DNA of 64,000 bases from Ruminococcaceae bacterium Marseille-P2935 (lineage in GTDB: Bacteria; Bacillota; Clostridia; Oscillospirales; Ruminococcaceae), in assembly GCA_900104565.1 (NCBI GenBank), contig LT629952.1, positions 558,001-622,000 on the forward strand, given 5' to 3'. Positions 25,224 through 34,043 of this stretch are shown here, one piece after another (position 1 is the stretch's first letter; each line of letters opens with the position of its first letter). The translations under genes were made by a program, and so were the position numbers. A model generated the notes under the pieces. That model was not told the DNA's origin. It saw only the letters and a list, made by a program, of their open reading frames with translations, and did no database searches.

Positions 25224-25816
25224 AAATCACTTCTCCTTTTTTTGTTTTTTTGTAAGGTTTCAAACAGTGCGCTGTATTGTTCCGCAGCAACTTGATCTCC
25301 CAACATGCCGCTGCCCTTTGACAGCAATCGATAAATTTCCGGCTCTAATGGTGTTTGTGACAGATGGCTTTTTAGCCTTTCTAAAGATTCTAAAATATTT
25401 CCCTGCTCCATGGCTCTTTCCAACTGAGCCAGTTGCTCCTCGGGAGTAATTAATATATTCTGCTGTTTCATATCTTCCAATAATTTCCTTAGTTTTTCTA
25501 CAGTAAATGGTTTTTGCAGGTAAGCGCGTGCGCCCAAATTGGTGGTTTCCACTGCATTTTTTATGGTTCCATAAGCAGTCATAACAATAACTGGCGTCTG
25601 TATTCCACGCTCCCGAATCATCCTTAATACCTGAGTTCCCGAAATTTCCGGCATTTTAATATCCAGCAGGATTAAGTCGAACGGCTTGCTGTAAAGTAAT
25701 TCCAAGGCAGAGTTACCGTTATCTGCTAAAGAAACGGTATAGCCTTCCATTTCGAAATATCTTGCGAGCATAAGGCGAATATTTTTGGTGTCATCAGCAA
25801 TTAGTACTCTGCTCAC
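25220..25816 (-). CDS. Response regulator without a recognisable DNA-binding domain
   Basis: 198 residues from GTG 25816, which has AAGGAGGGG 6-7 bases upstream; the longer in-frame ATG at 25867 lies inside the kinase gene without a site. The receiver domain is complete: VLIADDTKN acidic pair, phosphoacceptor Asp in LILLDIKMPE, Thr in VIVMTAYG, and Lys in LQKPFTVE. After about residue 115 comes a ~80-residue helical tail that looks TPR-like (LEQGNILESLERLKSHLSQ type) rather than winged helix. The output is therefore probably protein-protein contact. Confidence 0.88.
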   Translation of the reverse strand: MSRVLIADDTKNIRLMLARYFEMEGYTVSLADNGNSALELLYSKPFDLILLDIKMPEISGTQVLRMIRERGIQTPVIVMTAYGTIKNAVETTNLGARAYLQKPFTVEKLRKLLEDMKQQNILITPEEQLAQLERAMEQGNILESLERLKSHLSQTPLEPEIYRLLSKGSGMLGDQVAAEQYSALFETLQKNKKRRSDL

Positions 25817-27650
25817 AGGCAACCCCTCCTTCTCCAGTTGGCAAGGTAAAAATAAATTTACTGCCACGGTTGGGTTCGCTTTCTACCCAAATGGTACCCC
25901 TATGTGCGGTAATAATGTTTTTAGAAAGATAGAGCCCAATTCCGCTTCCACGGAACTCGATGTCATTTTCACTGTAGTGAAAGTTGTTTTCAAAAATTTT
26001 ATTCAAATTTTCTTTCGTTATTCCTAAGCCGCTGTCCGATATAGAAATCTCTACAAAATTATCGGTAACCTTTCCGTCCAGTTCAATTCGATCTCCTGTT
26101 TTTGTATACTGAAAAGCATTATTTAAAATATTATTAAATACCCAAATTAATTTTTCAGGATCTGCAGTAACCATAGGCAAATCCTCCGGGATATGACTGA
26201 TCAAGCTGACACCACTGTATTTTGACCTTTCTGCGAACTGCTCCATAGACTGATTTGCTACGGCCGAAATCGAAATAGGGTGCAGCTGGTAAGAAACAGC
26301 CCCAGCCTGTACTTTTGATAACTCCAATAAATCGTCAATTAATCTGGAAAGACGTTCTACATCATCCTGTATGGCATTTACAATTTCAAGCTGTCCCTGA
26401 TCCAGCGGTTTCGCCTGGGGGGACGAGAGCATTCCAGCTCCCATTTGAATGGTTGTCAATGGCGTTTTTAGCTCGTGAGAAATGGTCGCAATAAAATCAC
26501 TGCGCATCCGTTCAGCACTTTTAAGCGAGGTAATATTTTGTATCAGAAGCATAAAATGCCCTGGGTCTCCATCACCGTTAAAAAAATGACTAACTGAAAC
26601 CCGGTAGACCTGCTCGTCATCCCCTAGGGTAATAATCCCTTCACTGTGCGTTGCAGCTTCTGTACCTGCTCTTCTTAAAATGCGGTATAGCTCATCGTTA
26701 GAGATCAGTTCCAAAATATGCCTGTCTTCAATTTGGTCTGCTTTTTCCAACAGTTTTTTTGCTGCAGGGTTTGCCGACTCAACCATTAAATTTTTATTTA
26801 AAATAAAAAATGCATCCTCCATATTGTCAAGAATCAGCTCAAACTTTTTCTTTTCGGACAATAGCTCCCCCACATTGCTTCGGTCGTACTCTTCCAATCG
26901 GGAAATCATGTTATTAAATTCCAGCTCTAAAAGCCTTATCTCACCCGACGTATGAATGTCCAGCTGCTGGTGAAATCCATCTGCGGACACTGATTTGATA
27001 GCATCTGTTAACTGATAAAGAGGGGTCAGCAGCCGCTTTGTTTGCCAAATAGAAATGATAATTCCAGCGCCAGAAAGTATAATAGTAGCCGTAAGTATCA
27101 CCCAGCCCTGTATTTGCGCTTGGCTTTTCACCTGGGTTTGTGTCTGTTGAATTAAATCATTATTATAGGCTCTTAAGTTTCTAAGTGCTGTTTTAATCTC
27201 TTCAAAAGCCGGGGTCATCTTGGTATTGTAATATTCAACCGCCTGCCCTGTTCCTGATGATCCTACCTCTTCCTGTAATAAGGAAAAGTCTTTGCAGTAC
27301 TGATCATACCAGCTGCGCATATTGTTCACCAATTCAGCATGGTCAGTACCTTGCATATTATTGTTTAAAACAACCTGCCATTTAATAAAAGTCTGCATTC
27401 CCTCGGTAAATAGGTTAATCCCCTGGTTTTTGTCAATACTCAGATAGGTTAGCACCGCACTATCCTGCCGGTCTATTGTTTCCAGCATTTCGTCCACAGC
27501 CTGAATGCTCACATAATCCTGTTCAATCATTTTGTCTACATTCCGATTAATCACATGCAACGAAACAGCAGCAGTTCCTCCCACCAAAATAACACATGCC
27601 ACTAAAGCTAAATAGATTGCTGTAAATTTCTGCCGCAAAGTATGCAACAT
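25794..27650 (-). CDS. Membrane sensor histidine kinase (4-helix sensor, HAMP, PAS, HisKA, HATPase)
   Basis: 618 residues from ATG 27650, which has AAGGAGCC upstream; the longer frame to 27758 has no site. TM1 is near residues 8-28, followed by an extracellular helical-bundle sensor of ~160 residues. Then TM2 (WVILTATIILSGAGIIISIW), a HAMP linker, and a PAS domain (LILDNMEDAFFILNKN). Phosphoacceptor His sits in FIATISHELKTPL; N box NNILNNAFQYT, G1 DSGLGI and G2 GSGIGLYLSK. The stop overlaps the regulator start by 23 bases. The helical-bundle plus HAMP layout is common in envelope and nutrient sensors; the signal is unknown. Confidence 0.92.
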   Translation of the reverse strand: MLHTLRQKFTAIYLALVACVILVGGTAAVSLHVINRNVDKMIEQDYVSIQAVDEMLETIDRQDSAVLTYLSIDKNQGINLFTEGMQTFIKWQVVLNNNMQGTDHAELVNNMRSWYDQYCKDFSLLQEEVGSSGTGQAVEYYNTKMTPAFEEIKTALRNLRAYNNDLIQQTQTQVKSQAQIQGWVILTATIILSGAGIIISIWQTKRLLTPLYQLTDAIKSVSADGFHQQLDIHTSGEIRLLELEFNNMISRLEEYDRSNVGELLSEKKKFELILDNMEDAFFILNKNLMVESANPAAKKLLEKADQIEDRHILELISNDELYRILRRAGTEAATHSEGIITLGDDEQVYRVSVSHFFNGDGDPGHFMLLIQNITSLKSAERMRSDFIATISHELKTPLTTIQMGAGMLSSPQAKPLDQGQLEIVNAIQDDVERLSRLIDDLLELSKVQAGAVSYQLHPISISAVANQSMEQFAERSKYSGVSLISHIPEDLPMVTADPEKLIWVFNNILNNAFQYTKTGDRIELDGKVTDNFVEISISDSGLGITKENLNKIFENNFHYSENDIEFRGSGIGLYLSKNIITAHRGTIWVESEPNRGSKFIFTLPTGEGGVACEQSTNC

Positions 27651-28021
27651 TTCCAGGCTCCTTTTCGTATGTTTGTCTGAATATATACTAAGGAAACGCT
27701 CCCTCAATATGCAGCTGGTATTGTTAAGATATATAAATGAGAAAAAACCTGCAGACATTTAGTCAAAAAGTTGTTTCGGTATCGCTACTAAGCTGTTTCA
27801 TAAGCGAATTTCCACGATAAAATCATTATATCGTAACCACAATGAGTTGCAATTTTAATAACGCACACTAAATCGTCGAAAATCGGCGTAAATAAAACCA
27901 TGGGCAATCTCCTTTATTATAATAGCCATTACGAGGTCTGCAAATCACTTAACCGCCATTTGTGGTTAATTTCTGTTATTGTGTAAAATATCTATAGTAA
28001 TATGATTCTGGAGGGATCCTT
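27651..28021. other. Divergent intergenic region, kinase operon / acetylation operon
   Basis: About 370 bases between divergent operons. AT-rich, with no convincing ORF and no clear paired -35/-10 that I would defend. AGGG just before 28022 is the site for the TTG start of the MBOAT gene. Confidence 0.6.
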
Positions 28022-29425
28022 TTGGTATTTTCCAGCCTTACCTTTCTTTTTACCTTTCTACCCATATCTTTATTGCTGTACTATCTGGTTCCCTATCGGT
28101 TCAAGAATTTCATACTGCTCATAACCGGGCTTATCTTTTATGGATGGGGCGAACCGATCTATATCGTTGTCATGATCCTCTCAATTCTTATTGACTATTG
28201 CTGTGGTCTTGCGATGGATCGTTATGATAAACACCCGACTGCCAGACGGGTAATTCTGATCGTCTCGGTAGTAATGAATTTAACTTTACTGGGAATTTTT
28301 AAATATAGCTCTTTCTTTATCGACAATATTAACTGGATTTTTGGCTCCAGCTTGCAAAACCCCAACCTGCCTTTACCCATTGGCATCTCATTTTACACCT
28401 TTCAAAGTATGAGCTATACCATTGATTTATATCGCAGGCAAATACCTGTACAAAAAAGTTTTATTAATTTCGGCGCATATGTCTCTATGTTCCCACAGTT
28501 GGTGGCGGGACCTATTGTCCGTTATGATGATGTGCGCAAAGAGCTGGAAACACGAACAATTAACATGCCTGAAATTCATGATGGCGTCGCTATTTTTATA
28601 CGTGGACTGGGAAAAAAGGTACTGCTTGCCAACAGCTTGGGTTATTTATGGACAACCATTAAGGCCATGGAAATATCAGAGCTTTCGGCTGCAACCGCAT
28701 GGCTTGGTATTTTAGCTTTTTCTTTACAGATTCTTTTTGACTTCAGTGGTTATTCTGATATGGCTGTTGGAATGGGGCATATGCTTGGGTTCCATTTTCC
28801 CGAAAACTTTAACCAGCCTTATAACGCCCAAAGCATCAGCGATTTTTGGCGGCGCTGGCACATTACACTTGGTACCTGGTTCAGAGAATATGTGTACATT
28901 CCATTGGGCGGCAACCGGGGTGGAACAGGCAAAACCATACGGAATTTGTTAATTGTATGGGTATTAACCGGTTTTTGGCATGGCGCCAGCTGGAACTTTA
29001 TTCTTTGGGGATTATATTTTGGCTTATTAATTATTTTAGAACGGCTATTTTTAGGTAAGCTGCTGCAAAAAATACCCGTATTTTTTCGTATTGCATATAC
29101 CTTTTTAGCAGTTGTTCTTGGCTGGGTCTTGTTTGAATTTGACCAGTTGCCTCGTGTATGGAGCTACCTTGGTGCTATGTTCGGTGCTACCGGTAGGGGG
29201 ATTGACTCTCTTTTCAATTACTACGGCCGTTCTTATCTGCTATTGTTCCTTATTGGCTCTGTCGTTGCTTTTGGTTTTTCCAAAAAAGCAATTTCTCGTC
29301 TTTCTTCCCGTTTTCCCAAATCAATGGCAATTGCAACCCCCTGCTGCAGTATTCTATTATTTTTATTATCTATCGCTTACCTGGTGGATTCTACCTATAA
29401 TCCGTTTTTATATTTCCGCTTTTAA
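28022..29425 (+). CDS. MBOAT O-acyltransferase (AlgI/DltB-like)
   Basis: Multi-pass membrane acyltransferase moving acyl groups (usually acetyl) across the membrane to extracellular polysaccharide. 467 residues with ~10 transmembrane helices. AlgI-type motifs: MVFSSLTFLFTFLP start, FYTFQSMSYTID, PQLVAGPIVRYDD, FWRRWHITLGTWFREYVYIPLGG, and catalytic His near residue 319 in GFWHGASWNF. The start is TTG 28022 behind GGAGGGAT. Followed by its partner DHHW gene, as in alginate and cell-wall acetylation loci. Confidence 0.93.
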   Translation: MVFSSLTFLFTFLPISLLLYYLVPYRFKNFILLITGLIFYGWGEPIYIVVMILSILIDYCCGLAMDRYDKHPTARRVILIVSVVMNLTLLGIFKYSSFFIDNINWIFGSSLQNPNLPLPIGISFYTFQSMSYTIDLYRRQIPVQKSFINFGAYVSMFPQLVAGPIVRYDDVRKELETRTINMPEIHDGVAIFIRGLGKKVLLANSLGYLWTTIKAMEISELSAATAWLGILAFSLQILFDFSGYSDMAVGMGHMLGFHFPENFNQPYNAQSISDFWRRWHITLGTWFREYVYIPLGGNRGGTGKTIRNLLIVWVLTGFWHGASWNFILWGLYFGLLIILERLFLGKLLQKIPVFFRIAYTFLAVVLGWVLFEFDQLPRVWSYLGAMFGATGRGIDSLFNYYGRSYLLLFLIGSVVAFGFSKKAISRLSSRFPKSMAIATPCCSILLFLLSIAYLVDSTYNPFLYFRF

Positions 29426-29592
29426 TACTGTTCTGCAGCCAATACCACTCCTGTTTTTCTTTAACAGGCAAAGGTTTGCCGCTACGGTAAAACCCACAGG
29501 CAGAATGTATGAAAAAGCCGCATGCGCAAGTTGCTGCTGTCGTATAACGACGGGAAAACTTTCCATGCAGGTTTGTACAAGGAGGATGTTGT

Positions 29593-30708
29593 TTGAAGAT
29601 AAAATGGATCTATCCCACCCTGTTTTTTGCTATGCTGCTTTGTTTTCCCCTTGCAACCTTTTTACTTCCTGCAAAAGAGTTTTCTTCCATTGAAAACCGC
29701 TACCTTGAAAAATTTCCTCAATTTAATTTAACCTCTGTTTTGGACCGCAGTTTTATGAATGGCTTTGAAAATTATGTTTCGGACCATTTTGTGGGAAGAG
29801 ACCAGTGGGTAGCTGTAAAGGGATATAGCGAATATGCCGTTGGCAAACGGGAAAACAATAAAATATTTCTCTGCGAGAACCGGCTGATTGAGCATTTGGA
29901 TAAACCCAATGAAGATTATATTGCTGCAAACATTCAAGGGATTAATCAGTTGGCCGAAAACACCAGCAATGCAAATATCTATTTTTCGGTAATTCCATCT
30001 GCCAGCAGCATACAAAAACAATATCTGCCTGTCAATGCTCCCGGTTGGGACCAATTAGCGGTTATTGAAAAGGTATATGCGCAGGTGGACGGTCGGGTCA
30101 ATACGATAGACCTTGCCTCAGTTTTAAAAGAACATAAAGATGAAGAAATTTATTATCGTACCGACCATCACTGGACAACCTACGGTGCTGGCCTGGCTTA
30201 CCAGAAATTATCTCAAGAGATGAACTTAACCGGCAATTCTCTATTAACGCAAAAAGTTTCCGAAAATTTCTATGGTACTCTTTATTCCAAGGCTGGCTAT
30301 CGCAGCATTACTCCCGATACGATCGAGGCCTGCCCTGTAAACATTGAAGAATGTTTGGTAAATAACGGCACACAGACAGTATCTTACCCTTCTATCTATT
30401 TTGATGAATATTTATCCCAAAAGGATCAATACTCGTATTTTCTTGGTTCTAACCAACCCAGAATCACCATTAAAACCGGGTCTTCTTCTGACCGTAAGCT
30501 ATTACTTTGTAAAGATTCCTATGCACATGCTCTTGCTCCATACCTTCTTCAGGATTATGGCGAAATTACCTTATTGGATCTTCGATACATTAATACAGAT
30601 TTTAGTGATCAAATTGCATTATCAGAATATGACGATATTTTATTGCTATACAGTATTGATGTTTTTACCCATCAAAAAAACCCAGCAAAACTAAGTTTTC
30701 TCCTTTGA
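29593..30708 (+). CDS. DHHW family protein (AlgJ/AlgX-like O-acetylation partner)
   Basis: 371 residues with one N-terminal membrane anchor and an extracellular SGNH-like domain. The family motif DHHWTTYGA is near residue 190, with a KDSYAHALAPYL block near 305 matching the Ser/His region of AlgJ/AlgX. The start is TTG 29593, with AAGGAGGA upstream. Acts with the MBOAT protein to transfer acetyl groups to a surface polymer. The polymer genes are not adjacent. The 167-base gap to the MBOAT gene holds nothing recognisable. Confidence 0.88.
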   Translation: MKIKWIYPTLFFAMLLCFPLATFLLPAKEFSSIENRYLEKFPQFNLTSVLDRSFMNGFENYVSDHFVGRDQWVAVKGYSEYAVGKRENNKIFLCENRLIEHLDKPNEDYIAANIQGINQLAENTSNANIYFSVIPSASSIQKQYLPVNAPGWDQLAVIEKVYAQVDGRVNTIDLASVLKEHKDEEIYYRTDHHWTTYGAGLAYQKLSQEMNLTGNSLLTQKVSENFYGTLYSKAGYRSITPDTIEACPVNIEECLVNNGTQTVSYPSIYFDEYLSQKDQYSYFLGSNQPRITIKTGSSSDRKLLLCKDSYAHALAPYLLQDYGEITLLDLRYINTDFSDQIALSEYDDILLLYSIDVFTHQKNPAKLSFLL

Positions 30709-30741
30709 TAATCACCCTCCAATGAATATCATTTCACAAAC

Positions 30742-30784
30742 AACACCAAGAGGCTGGTCACTGGGATCAGCCTCTTGGTGTTTC
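30742..30784. terminator. Bidirectional terminator
   Basis: A 15-bp perfect inverted repeat (AACACCAAGAGGCTG and complement) lies between the convergent DHHW and TetM-like genes. It overlaps the 3' end of the latter. Confidence 0.88.
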
Positions 30785-32743
30785 ATCTTTACAATGAATA
30801 AATAGTGGAACATCCTGCCATTTTACAGGATACCCAGCACCTTTTGCACAAAAAATAGAACTGGAAGTATTTTCTGTATCTCGGGTTTTATCATAACCAA
30901 TTTGTTCTATTACCTCTTTCTGATTATGGCATGGTTCATATCCGTCAAAACTGGTTTGCATACTGCCGTACCCTTTTGTGAAGGATTCCAGCTCCGCTGC
31001 ATAATTCATAAATGCTGCCACAGGTCCCCTGCCCTTTATTACTGCCTGATATTCTCCAACAGCTGGCGGTTCAAAACTGCCACTCCTGGCCTGAATATCG
31101 CTAAGCACCCGGCCGATGCACTCTGGGGGAAAAAATATGGTAAAAGAATAATACGGTTCCAGTAAAATATTTTGGGCCTGTTCCAGTCCCTGGCGTATTG
31201 CACGGTAAACCGCCTCTCTAAAATCTCCGCCCTCTGTGTGCTTTAAATGAGCTTTCCCATTTGTTAAAACAATGCGTACATCCGTGAGAGGCATACAGGT
31301 TAAAATCCCTTTATGCTCTTTTTCAAACACATGAGTGCGGACCAGATGCTGATAAGAAGCATCCAGCTGTTCAAGAGGGCACCTGCTTTCAAACTGTATC
31401 CCGCTTCCCCGTGGGAGTGGTTCTAAAAGCAAATGTACCTCGGCATAATGCCGCAGCGGTTCAAAATGTCCATACCCCATGACAGGCTTGGTAATTGTTT
31501 CATAATACAAAATCTGGCAGCTTCCAAAGCTTACCTGAAAACCAAAACGCCGGCTGATCAGTTCTTTTAATATCTCAAGTTGAATTTTCCCCATTACATG
31601 GAGCTGAATCTCTTGCAGCGTTTCGTTCCAAATTACTTTTAAAGATGGGTCCTCTTCCTCCAGAATACGCATACATTGTAAAATAGTTTTGGCCGGCAGA
31701 TGGGAATCAAACTCTACTTTGGCGGTCAATAAGGGAACCAGCTTTGGCAGTAAGGAAGGCGTCATTTTTCCCAGGCTGTCTCCTGGGCGCACTGACTTCA
31801 TTCCCGTTACAGCACATATGCCGCCTTTTTCTACACAAGATGCCGGCTGAAATTTTGAACCGTTATAAATTCTGATTTCATTTATTTTTTCTATATGCAT
31901 TTTTCCGTTACAATCAAAAGCCTTTACTTCCTGTTTTACCTTTAAAGTTCCTCCGCATACTTTTAGAAACACCAGCCGGGTGCCCTGCGGATCATAGCGT
32001 ATTTTAAATACCCGTCCGCTAAACTCCTCTTCTCTGAAGGGCCGCTGCCCTGGGGACAAAAAGCGGATTCCCTGCAACAGGCTATCTATACCAGTGCCCT
32101 GTAGCGCCGAGCCCATAAAACACGGATATAATTCCTGCTGCTGAAACAGCTCCCTCATGTGATTCAGCCAATTTTCTTTTTCAAACTGCTCCTGCACAAA
32201 CCAATCCAAAAAGGACTCGTCCAGCTCTGCAAGCACTTCTAATTCTTCAGTGCTCATTGAATTTTGTGAAAAGAAACTGTCAACCGAAGCAATTTTAGAA
32301 GAAAAGCGGTTTTTTAACGCCGCCATGATTGCAGCAATGTCTACTCCTTCCCGATCAACTTTATTGATGAAAATAACAGTAGGCACCCGATAACGCCTAA
32401 GCAGCCGCCAAATCGTCTCTGTATGGCTTTGAATTCCGTCTGCCGCACTTACTACCAATACTGCAATATCCATACTCTGAACGGCACGTTCCATCTCTGC
32501 ACCAAAATCCGCATGCCCCGGTGTATCTATTAGATAGTACTGGTTGCCATGATATTCAAAAACCGCCTGTTCGGAAAATATTGTAATACCCCGGTTTCGT
32601 TCTAAGGGGTCTAAGTCTAAAAACGTGTTTTTATGATCCACCCTTCCTGGATGCCGGATTGTACCACTCCGGTATAGAATTTGTTCCGACAGTGTGGTTT
32701 TTCCGGCATCAACGTGAGCGAGAATACCAATTGTCTGATTCAT
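30767..32743 (-). CDS. TetM/TetO-like ribosomal protection GTPase (chromosomal homologue)
   Basis: 658-residue translation-factor GTPase related to EF-G. G1 AHVDAGKTTL (residues 8-17), G3 DTPGHADF, G4 FINKVD; then domains II-V, including the GYGHFEPLRHYAE stretch typical of Tet proteins. Compared with TetM (about 639 residues) the C-terminus carries an extra tail ending in FIHCKDETPRG. No mobile genes, leader peptide or attenuator of the tetM type is visible, so it is probably a resident gene. Whether it confers tetracycline protection cannot be told. Confidence 0.85.
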   Translation of the reverse strand: MNQTIGILAHVDAGKTTLSEQILYRSGTIRHPGRVDHKNTFLDLDPLERNRGITIFSEQAVFEYHGNQYYLIDTPGHADFGAEMERAVQSMDIAVLVVSAADGIQSHTETIWRLLRRYRVPTVIFINKVDREGVDIAAIMAALKNRFSSKIASVDSFFSQNSMSTEELEVLAELDESFLDWFVQEQFEKENWLNHMRELFQQQELYPCFMGSALQGTGIDSLLQGIRFLSPGQRPFREEEFSGRVFKIRYDPQGTRLVFLKVCGGTLKVKQEVKAFDCNGKMHIEKINEIRIYNGSKFQPASCVEKGGICAVTGMKSVRPGDSLGKMTPSLLPKLVPLLTAKVEFDSHLPAKTILQCMRILEEEDPSLKVIWNETLQEIQLHVMGKIQLEILKELISRRFGFQVSFGSCQILYYETITKPVMGYGHFEPLRHYAEVHLLLEPLPRGSGIQFESRCPLEQLDASYQHLVRTHVFEKEHKGILTCMPLTDVRIVLTNGKAHLKHTEGGDFREAVYRAIRQGLEQAQNILLEPYYSFTIFFPPECIGRVLSDIQARSGSFEPPAVGEYQAVIKGRGPVAAFMNYAAELESFTKGYGSMQTSFDGYEPCHNQKEVIEQIGYDKTRDTENTSSSIFCAKGAGYPVKWQDVPLFIHCKDETPRG

Positions 32744-32780
32744 TGCACCACCGTCCTTTTATGCAAACAAATTGTAACAT

Positions 32781-32817
32781 ACAAAAAGCCCGCTGTAAAA
32801 CACAGCAGGCTTTTTTA
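32781..32817 (-). terminator. Terminator of the GT8 gene cluster
   Basis: Stem AAAAAGCCCGCTGT/ACAGCAGGCTTTTTT with a short loop and a T-run on the minus strand, directly after the GT8 stop codon. Confidence 0.88.
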
Positions 32818-33624
32818 TAGTAAGTTTAAGGAACAAGTCACCTCATGAAAAAACTCTCCAAATTTCCCATGATAATTGGGCAGCCATGGTTTGTTTTTTC
32901 CACAATAATGAATGATAACCGTATTCTCCCGAACCCAATCCAAATCTTTTTTGGGATTTGCAGGGTTTAGGTTATAAAAACGAAAATACTTTTCGTTTAA
33001 ATTATAAGTAAATGGATCAACCGTTAGGGTGCGGTCACCGTACAATCCGCTCAGCACGTCCTGATCTGGAAGCAGCAAGCGGTTTTTATATTCTTCAATA
33101 TACTGCAATACCTCATCAACCTTCTGCTCCTGACGCAATGCATCAAGATTCATCATCATAACTCCAGAATTGATATAGGGCCCGTCTTGCGGCATATTCA
33201 GTCTCAGTTCATTCAGCTTGCGAAATTGTTCATGAACATGAGAGGTGGCAATATAAAAATTCCCCTTAAACGCCATTTGATACAAAGCATCAACCGGCTT
33301 GCGCACTACTAAATCCGGATCCAGGTAAAGGATTCGATCCAAATTCTGCGGCAGATATTGAGCCGCAAAAATACGGTAGTACATCTCTTTTGGGTAACGA
33401 TACGAAATGGGTGCAGATGACAGCATAGTATCCGAAACCTTAATTTCACATATTCTCATCTGCTCCGCCGTATATTGTTCCAATTGGTCAAAATCCATCC
33501 TGCTCAATGAAGAATGTGCTACGTAAACGTCGATGTTTGCATGAGGGTTTGATTTATGCAAGGAAGTAAGCATTATAATCAGCGGTTTTAGGTAGCTGGA
33601 ATTTATAGTTACCAGGATATTCAC
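32815..33624 (-). CDS. Glycosyltransferase family 8 protein
   Basis: 269 residues, retaining GT-A glycosyltransferase. It carries VTINSSYLKPLIIMLTSL at the N-terminus, the DxD metal/nucleotide-sugar motif in ILYLDPDLVV, GPYINSGVMMMN, and the C-terminal VIIHYCGKNKPW, where His binds the metal. Start GTG 33624 follows GGTGGTG. Cytoplasmic; acceptor unknown, likely a cell-surface glycan. Downstream of the zinc-ribbon gene by 12 bases. Confidence 0.9.
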   Translation of the reverse strand: MNILVTINSSYLKPLIIMLTSLHKSNPHANIDVYVAHSSLSRMDFDQLEQYTAEQMRICEIKVSDTMLSSAPISYRYPKEMYYRIFAAQYLPQNLDRILYLDPDLVVRKPVDALYQMAFKGNFYIATSHVHEQFRKLNELRLNMPQDGPYINSGVMMMNLDALRQEQKVDEVLQYIEEYKNRLLLPDQDVLSGLYGDRTLTVDPFTYNLNEKYFRFYNLNPANPKKDLDWVRENTVIIHYCGKNKPWLPNYHGKFGEFFHEVTCSLNLL

Positions 33625-33636
33625 AAGTACACCACC

Positions 33637-34029
33637 TTAGGTTTTCTTCTGAAATACCGTTTTGCATCGTTGGCAGGTTACACTAATTTTACCGCGTCCT
33701 CTTGGAGCGCGCAGCTTCATTTTACAGTTTGGGCACTTAAAGTATTTATAATGCTGATAATCATGGAAACGGTTCATCCAGCTGCGTACTTTGTAGGCAA
33801 CAGGATTATACAGAGCCATAAATTTTTGGTTTTCCGCCTGCCTGCGAACAATATTCCGCGAAAGCATACGGTAAATACAGTACACCAGCACTGCATAAGA
33901 TAAAATTGATAAAACAGATAGATATTTTATTCTGGAAAAGATCGATAATAGCATACTAAGTAAAAGCAATGCAAAGGACAATGGGTCCGGCCCATTCCGC
34001 CCAATCATGATGCGCTGTAACCAGTTCAT
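33637..34029 (-). CDS. Two-TM protein with C-terminal zinc ribbon
   Basis: 130 residues. Two hydrophobic helices near residues 17-55 are followed by a basic, aromatic segment and a C-terminal zinc ribbon with CPNC and CQRC pairs (about residues 98-122, separated by a basic APRGRGK loop). Similar small membrane zinc-ribbon proteins are common in clostridia without known function. ATG 34029 follows ATGGGGG. Lies between ftsH and the GT8 gene, likely cotranscribed. Confidence 0.8.
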   Translation of the reverse strand: MNWLQRIMIGRNGPDPLSFALLLLSMLLSIFSRIKYLSVLSILSYAVLVYCIYRMLSRNIVRRQAENQKFMALYNPVAYKVRSWMNRFHDYQHYKYFKCPNCKMKLRAPRGRGKISVTCQRCKTVFQKKT

Positions 34030-34043
34030 TTTATACCCCCATC

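Noticed and set aside
30767-32743. Acquired tetracycline resistance gene
   Set aside because: No mobile genes, no tetM-type leader attenuator and an extended C-terminus; it reads as a resident chromosomal homologue.
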